Under the pieces are notes generated by a model. That model did no database searches and had not been told where the DNA came from. It saw nothing but the letters and a program-made list of their open reading frames with translations. DNA of 10,554 nt from Clostridiales bacterium (GTDB lineage: Bacteria > Bacillota > Clostridia > Christensenellales > CAG-138): positions 1 through 10,554 of the forward strand of contig JAAZFD010000322.1 of the NCBI GenBank assembly GCA_012511925.1, read 5' to 3'. Below are positions 7,501 through 10,554 of this stretch, one piece after another; the stretch's first letter is position 1; every line of letters starts with the position of its first letter. The translations under genes were made by a program, and so were the position numbers.

Positions 7501-8015
7501 TGTATTTCAATATAAAAGTCATCGCCAAAAATCTTTTTGAGGCGAATAGCCAATGCCTTTGCATCTTCATATTGATTGTTTAACAAATAGGTAGGAATAT
7601 CACCTGCTAAACAAGCGGATTGACAAATAAGTCCCTCTGAATACTCCTCTAACAAATCATAATCAATTCTGGGTTTGTAGTAAAAGCCTTTTGTGAAAGC
7701 AATACTGCTCAACTTCATCAGATTTTTAAGACCAATATTGTTTTTTGCAAGTAAAATAAGGTGTGAGTATTCTCTAACCCCATCGTTATTCTCCATGGAT
7801 TTAGGAGCGACATAGGTTTCGATTCCGATTAGTGGCTTAATGCCTTGCTTTTTGCATTCCTCGTAAAAGTCAACTATTCCGTACAATACGCCATGGTCGG
7901 TAATTGCGATTGCAGGCATACCGAGTTCTTTGGCAGCAGATACAAGCTCTGTTATTCTCGAAGCACCGTCAAGTAAGCTATATTGTGTATGAACATGAGT
8001 ATGAACAAAAGCCAT
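4551..8015 (-). CDS. dnaE: DNA polymerase III alpha subunit, DnaE
   Basis: The replicative C-family DNA polymerase subunit, 1154 residues, which is within the usual range. The N-terminal PHP domain (about 1-210) keeps metal-ligand positions: H7 and H9 (HVHT), D16, D40-H41 (ITDHG), E66, H85, C135, H174, D202 and H204 (NDIHY). The palm carries GPGRGSGVGSLVAYCL (351-366) and catalytic aspartates D393 and D395 in PDIDVD, with the third at D545 in KMDFLGLRTL. The fingers include YRPGPMERIPEF (624-635), VYQEQVM (664-670) and FNKSHAAAYA (746-755). An OB-fold follows near 985-1070 and a C-terminal tail likely binds the clamp-loader tau subunit. No inserted DEDD exonuclease domain is present, so this is DnaE rather than PolC. 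It starts one base after the whiA stop, with its GGGAGGT site inside the end of whiA. Clostridia normally also carry polC, so whether this copy is the main polymerase cannot be told here. Confidence 0.98.
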   Translation of the reverse strand: MAFVHTHVHTQYSLLDGASRITELVSAAKELGMPAIAITDHGVLYGIVDFYEECKKQGIKPLIGIETYVAPKSMENNDGVREYSHLILLAKNNIGLKNLMKLSSIAFTKGFYYKPRIDYDLLEEYSEGLICQSACLAGDIPTYLLNNQYEDAKALAIRLKKIFGDDFYIEIQNHGMAEQLAVLPQLVSLARELDIKLIASNDIHYVEKADAKYQDILLCVQTISYFDDENRMRMNSDEFYLKSESEMRTLFSEYPDAIDNSIEIANKCDVSMDFSTRHMPSFETPDGSPNDKYFESLCFSGLEKRGMASNKEAVERLKYEISVITKMGFVDYFLIVHDFIDFARRNKIMIGPGRGSGVGSLVAYCLHITDVDPLKYNLLFERMLNPERISMPDIDVDICYERRQEVIDYVSRKYGADHVSQIATFGTMKAKQAIKDVGRAMRMPPDYNDKLSGMIPNDLNITIEGAIEKNPELELFIDTDKDAAKIIEYAQKLEGLQRHASTHAAGVVISPEPLTEYVPLHVTKGVLSTQFPMQTVEKMGLLKMDFLGLRTLTVIRYALELIEANGKEVPDIDHITYDDKNVYDMISRGETEAVFQLESSGMRQLMTQLKPEGLEDIIAGISLYRPGPMERIPEFLAGKNNKNNIVYPNEALKKILEPTYGVMVYQEQVMQIVRDLAGYSMGRSDLIRRAMSKKNHEVMEKERHNFIYGIEEDGVVKVPGALRNGVDIQIAERIYDDMMHFASYAFNKSHAAAYAVVAYKTAYLKYYYPLEFMTANINSFLGGTEKVAEYVYQLKAKGIKVLPPDINYSEAKFTTQGDEIRIGMLAIKNVGLGALEQIIDERKQNGLFKSFDDFIKRSCGMNKRMVASLIKAGAFESLGLKRSQLLAVYEQFIDQNSMEEEKRKGGQILLFDLFSSQDATHNAIKIPDIAEYDEKTLSAMEKEVLEMYLTKHPLNDYPLVIKNMSATASMFAKKNEESEDTTQELNDGDIITICGIIKSTKKRKTKSGNMMLSGVLEDLTGNVEFLAFSAVYIHNMSKLINDEVVLIRGKVSLSEERQNAIIVEDVAKVQGDFSKENKLFLRFYHGNRSQEYTVMGVLKKHFGYVPIVLYNQETKKQQLVKKSMYVTPSPQLLNELAAMLGNENVKLVQKECEE

Positions 8016-8024
8016 ATTAACCTC
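8013..8024 (-). promoter_or_regulatory. Ribosome binding site and start of dnaE, inside the end of whiA
   Basis: The string GAGGTTAATATG holds the Shine-Dalgarno site, the whiA stop (TAA) and the dnaE ATG within 12 bases. It fixes the dnaE start and implies translational coupling. The same 12 bases recur at the rapZ-whiA junction (8935-8946). Confidence 0.75.
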
Positions 8025-8937
8025 CCTTTTCTTCCTGTATTTCTTTAGCTATATCAATAATTTTGCGTAACCTATGATGCAAACCTGACCTACCTAAGCC
8101 GAGAATATCCGCTAATTCTGATAATGTTGCATCGGGGTACATTATGCGGGTTCTCGCAGTTAACGCCAAATGCTCTGGTAGGTTCTCGACATTATCCAAT
8201 ACAAGCTGCATAGCCTCTATTTGAATAGCAGATGCCGCAGCGGATTTTTGAATGTTAGCAACATCGCAATTCCTTGTTCTATTAGCGTAGTTTCGTACAT
8301 CTCTATATAGCTTTACATTTTCAAGCTCGCAGGTGGATTCGGAAGCACCTATTATTTTCAAGAAATCGGAAATCTCTGTACTGTCTTTAATATAAGCGAT
8401 ATGAGAATCCTTTCTACTGGTTGCTTTTACATTTACATCGAACATAGCACAGTATTCGATTATTCGCTCTACGAAGTCTTTTGAGCGACAAACAAGCTCT
8501 AAATGATAGGACTTGTTAGGGTTTGTAATAGAGCCGCAAGCCAAAAATACACCTCGTATATAAGTTCGCATTGCTTCCCTGTCGTCGGTTAATTGGCTGA
8601 ATATTGTTTTGTCAGAGTTTAAAACGCCACTAAGTTTTAAGATATTTTCTGCATCTTCACCGTACAGAGTTAGAGTTGCATTTCTCGCGACGCTTCCAAA
8701 ATTGCCTTCCTGAACGATTATTTCCGACTGAACCGTATAAAACTCTGACGAAAGTTTAGCAATCAGCCGAATGACCGATAAAGACTCAGAGGTATATCTT
8801 ACGCACAGTCCATGCCTTCTATTTAGTGCGATTGTACCTATAGCACCTGTGAATCCGCAAAAAAGAGCATTCTTCTGCTTCTTGCCTTTAAGGCGTAGCT
8901 TAATCAACTCTTCTTTTGTTTCGGACGAAAAGGACAT
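8017..8937 (-). CDS. whiA: DNA-binding protein WhiA
   Basis: WhiA is a Gram-positive DNA-binding protein related to homing endonucleases but lacking nuclease activity. It controls sporulation genes in actinomycetes and affects cell division and chromosome segregation in Firmicutes. The 306 residues match the family length. The N-terminal domain begins SFSSETKEEL. The central LAGLIDADG-like region has YIRGVFLACGSI (126-137) and HIAYIKDSTEISDFL (179-193), and is followed by NRTRNCDVANIQKSAAAS (219-236). The C-terminal helix-turn-helix domain reads LSELADILGLGRSGLHHRLR (272-291), typical of the family. The ATG at 8935-8937 sits 7 bases after the rapZ stop, with its GAGGT site overlapping that stop. 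The dnaE gene follows directly. In most Firmicutes yvcK lies between rapZ and whiA, but here it is missing. Confidence 0.96.
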   Translation of the reverse strand: MSFSSETKEELIKLRLKGKKQKNALFCGFTGAIGTIALNRRHGLCVRYTSESLSVIRLIAKLSSEFYTVQSEIIVQEGNFGSVARNATLTLYGEDAENILKLSGVLNSDKTIFSQLTDDREAMRTYIRGVFLACGSITNPNKSYHLELVCRSKDFVERIIEYCAMFDVNVKATSRKDSHIAYIKDSTEISDFLKIIGASESTCELENVKLYRDVRNYANRTRNCDVANIQKSAAASAIQIEAMQLVLDNVENLPEHLALTARTRIMYPDATLSELADILGLGRSGLHHRLRKIIDIAKEIQEEKGG

Positions 8938-8946
8938 ATTAACCTC
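8935..8946 (-). promoter_or_regulatory. Ribosome binding site and start of whiA, overlapping the rapZ stop
   Basis: GAGGTTAATATG begins inside the rapZ stop codon (TGA) and ends with the whiA ATG. The arrangement supports translational coupling and selects this start. It is identical to the dnaE start region at 8013-8024. Confidence 0.7.
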
Positions 8947-9808
8947 AAATACTATAATTGGGTAGCCATTTTTTCAAATCTCTATGAACTAATGTGCAAG
9001 GGTAGTCTGAATGTAGTCTTTGATACATGGTATTTGCTGCGAAAACTGAGCGATGTCTGCCGCCTGTGCAACCGAATGAAATCATCAATCTATGCTTGCC
9101 TTGTTCAATATACTTCGGTATTAGATTTCGCAAATTTTTCTCTATAGAATCCAGAAATTCGGCTATATAGTCGTCTTTCATAAGAAAATCTATGATTTCT
9201 TTATCCAAACCAGAAAGATTCCTAATATTAGGCTCATAATATGGGTTAGTCAAGAAACGCATATCATAAGTGATGTCGGTTTCAAGCGGAACGCCGTTTT
9301 TGTAACCGAAGCTCTGAAAAACTAACGAAAACGGAATCAATGCCTTTATTCCCTCAAGACCTGAAAGCTCGTGCTTTAAGTCATTCGGCTTTAAATTACT
9401 CGTATCTATTATGTAATTGGCACATTCACGCAAAGGCATTAGAAATTCTCGTTCTGCGGCAATTCCCGAATCAATATGTTCGGAAAGAGGGTGCCTTCTT
9501 CTCGTTTCGTTATATCGTCTTTCTATGATTTCATTTTTGCTATCGAGATAAAGTATTTCATATCGGCAGGGTAGGGAGTCGAAAATGGGGAAGAACTCAT
9601 CAGAGCTACTTGCAAGCAGAGATTCACGCGCATCGATAACCACCGCTACACGCTCAATAGCTGGTGTACGTACTGAACAGATTTTTACCAAATCATTCAA
9701 TAGTGCCGCAGGAAGGTTGTCCACACAATAAAAACCGCCATCGGCTAATGCAGCCAATGCACAAGATTTGCCTGCACCAGATAAACCTGTAACGATTAAC
9801 AGGTACAT
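8945..9808 (-). CDS. rapZ: RNase adapter / nucleotide-binding protein RapZ (YvcJ family)
   Basis: A cytoplasmic P-loop protein that binds nucleotides. In enterobacteria RapZ guides RNase E to a small RNA controlling glucosamine-6-phosphate synthase. In Firmicutes the YvcJ homologue has been linked to competence and to nucleotide hydrolysis, with a less clear role. The 287 residues match the family. Walker A is GLSGAGKS (8-15). VIDARES (57-63) gives the Walker B region, and RYNETRRRHPL (98-108) follows. The C-terminal domain shows FGYKNGVPLETD (167-178), MRFLTNPYYEPNIRNLSGLD (183-202) and FGCTGGRHRSV (245-255), all hallmark motifs. The start is well supported by GGAGGT (complement of 9813-9818), 4 bases before the ATG. 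It lies 17 bases after murB, in keeping with a link between cell-wall amino-sugar supply and RapZ. Confidence 0.96.
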   Translation of the reverse strand: MYLLIVTGLSGAGKSCALAALADGGFYCVDNLPAALLNDLVKICSVRTPAIERVAVVIDARESLLASSSDEFFPIFDSLPCRYEILYLDSKNEIIERRYNETRRRHPLSEHIDSGIAAEREFLMPLRECANYIIDTSNLKPNDLKHELSGLEGIKALIPFSLVFQSFGYKNGVPLETDITYDMRFLTNPYYEPNIRNLSGLDKEIIDFLMKDDYIAEFLDSIEKNLRNLIPKYIEQGKHRLMISFGCTGGRHRSVFAANTMYQRLHSDYPCTLVHRDLKKWLPNYSI

Positions 9809-9825
9809 TTTTACCTCCTACATTC

Positions 9826-10554
9826 TCAAAATTCTCCAAGTAGTTTAAGCTCTTCTTCAAGCATTATTCCACTATTATTATATACTCTTTGTTTAATTGT
9901 TTGTATTAGCTCCATTACATCGCTTGCTGTCGCATTCCCCGTATTTATTATGAAACCTGCATGAAGAGTGCTTACTTGCGCCCCACCGATAGAAAAGCCC
10001 TTTAATCCTGCTTCTTCAATAAGTTTACCTGCAAAGTTATTCAAAGGACGCTTGAAAACGCTACCTGCGCTAGGATATTTCAATGGTTGCTTCTCGTTTC
10101 TACGAACGGTATAGTCGTGCATTCTATCTTTTGTATGACCATCATCAGTACTTAGCTTGAATACTGCCTCTAAAACAATGCTTTTAGGGAATGCAAACTC
10201 GCTTTTACGATAGCCTAAATCACAGTCTTGAACCTTTTGAGTAAAAATTTTTCCGTCTTTTAGAATTTTTACACTATCTAGTACCTGCTTAATCTCGCCA
10301 CCATAAGCACCTGCATTCATTGCCACAGCACCGCCGACAGAGCCGGGTATTCCAAATGCCCATTCAAGCCCCATTAAGCCGTTGTCAACCGTGTATTTTG
10401 CCGCTCTTGATAGCAAGCACATAGAAGAGCAGATGAAATACCCGTTCTGGATATAAACCTTTGGCTCGCTTTCTGAAAGCTGAATAATTACAGCGTTTAT
10501 CCCCTTATCCGAAACAAGAAGATTTGAGCCGTTTCCGATTTCATAGTATGGTAC
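9826..10554 (-). CDS. murB: UDP-N-acetylenolpyruvoylglucosamine reductase MurB (N-terminus outside window)
   Basis: MurB is the FAD-dependent cytoplasmic enzyme that reduces UDP-GlcNAc-enolpyruvate to UDP-MurNAc with NADPH, the second committed step of peptidoglycan precursor synthesis. The frame stays open to the right edge, where it reads YYEIGNGSNLLVSDKG (about 10501-10548), the FAD-binding loop. The apparent ATG at 10420-10422 is therefore internal, and the true start lies beyond the window. Further on come GLEWAFGIPGSVGGAVAMNA, the active-site YRKSEF, PSAGSVFKRP whose serine (codon 10060-10062) matches the proton donor, and GIMLEEELK, whose glutamate near 9856-9858 matches the catalytic acid. 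The protein ends LLGEF with TGA. This set fits the type II (Firmicute) MurB form. It is the first gene of the operon seen here; promoter and 5' end are outside. Confidence 0.95.
   Translation of the reverse strand, partial: VPYYEIGNGSNLLVSDKGINAVIIQLSESEPKVYIQNGYFICSSMCLLSRAAKYTVDNGLMGLEWAFGIPGSVGGAVAMNAGAYGGEIKQVLDSVKILKDGKIFTQKVQDCDLGYRKSEFAFPKSIVLEAVFKLSTDDGHTKDRMHDYTVRRNEKQPLKYPSAGSVFKRPLNNFAGKLIEEAGLKGFSIGGAQVSTLHAGFIINTGNATASDVMELIQTIKQRVYNNSGIMLEEELKLLGEF

Overview
The window comes from a low- to mid-GC Gram-positive bacterium, most likely a clostridial-type Firmicute. The order murB, rapZ, whiA, dnaE is the classic Firmicute arrangement, the Shine-Dalgarno sequences are strong (GGAGG, AAGGAG, GAGGT), and the left part carries a large serine recombinase of the kind common in clostridial integrative elements. 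Genes end in TGA as well as TAA, so the standard code appears to apply. Species cannot be named from the sequence.

There are three zones. (1) Bases 1-753, plus strand: the 3' end of a large serine recombinase gene that enters from the left edge, clearly richer in G+C than the rest. It carries two opposite frameshifts that cancel. A long inverted repeat follows, with a T-tract on the minus strand. (2) Bases 846-2850, minus strand: an AT-rich, tightly packed run of three uncharacterised genes with their own candidate promoter near 2925-2952. The last gene is interrupted by an in-frame TGA after which 32 more family-like codons remain open. The gap upstream of this run (2851-3167) holds three degenerate copies of a 30-bp unit that look like the end of an IS21-type insertion sequence. 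(3) Bases 3168-10554, minus strand: a compact housekeeping operon read as murB (running off the right edge), rapZ, whiA, dnaE and an RlmD/RumA-type RNA uracil methyltransferase, with gaps of 0 to 17 nt between genes and no internal promoter seen.

The housekeeping operon joins cell-wall precursor synthesis (MurB), nucleotide/RNA signalling (RapZ), a sporulation- and division-linked DNA-binding protein (WhiA), chromosomal replication (DnaE) and rRNA modification. The usual yvcK gene between rapZ and whiA is absent. Zones 1 and 2 look like an acquired island lying next to the 3' end of that operon. The three unknown genes resemble, from memory and by layout, the small soluble proteins found in orphan-immunity or cargo clusters of clostridia; no function is demonstrated. 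I did not find a convincing new multi-gene defence system. The observations most worth checking are the two damaged genes, the 30-bp repeats at the island edge, and the uncharacterised three-gene run.
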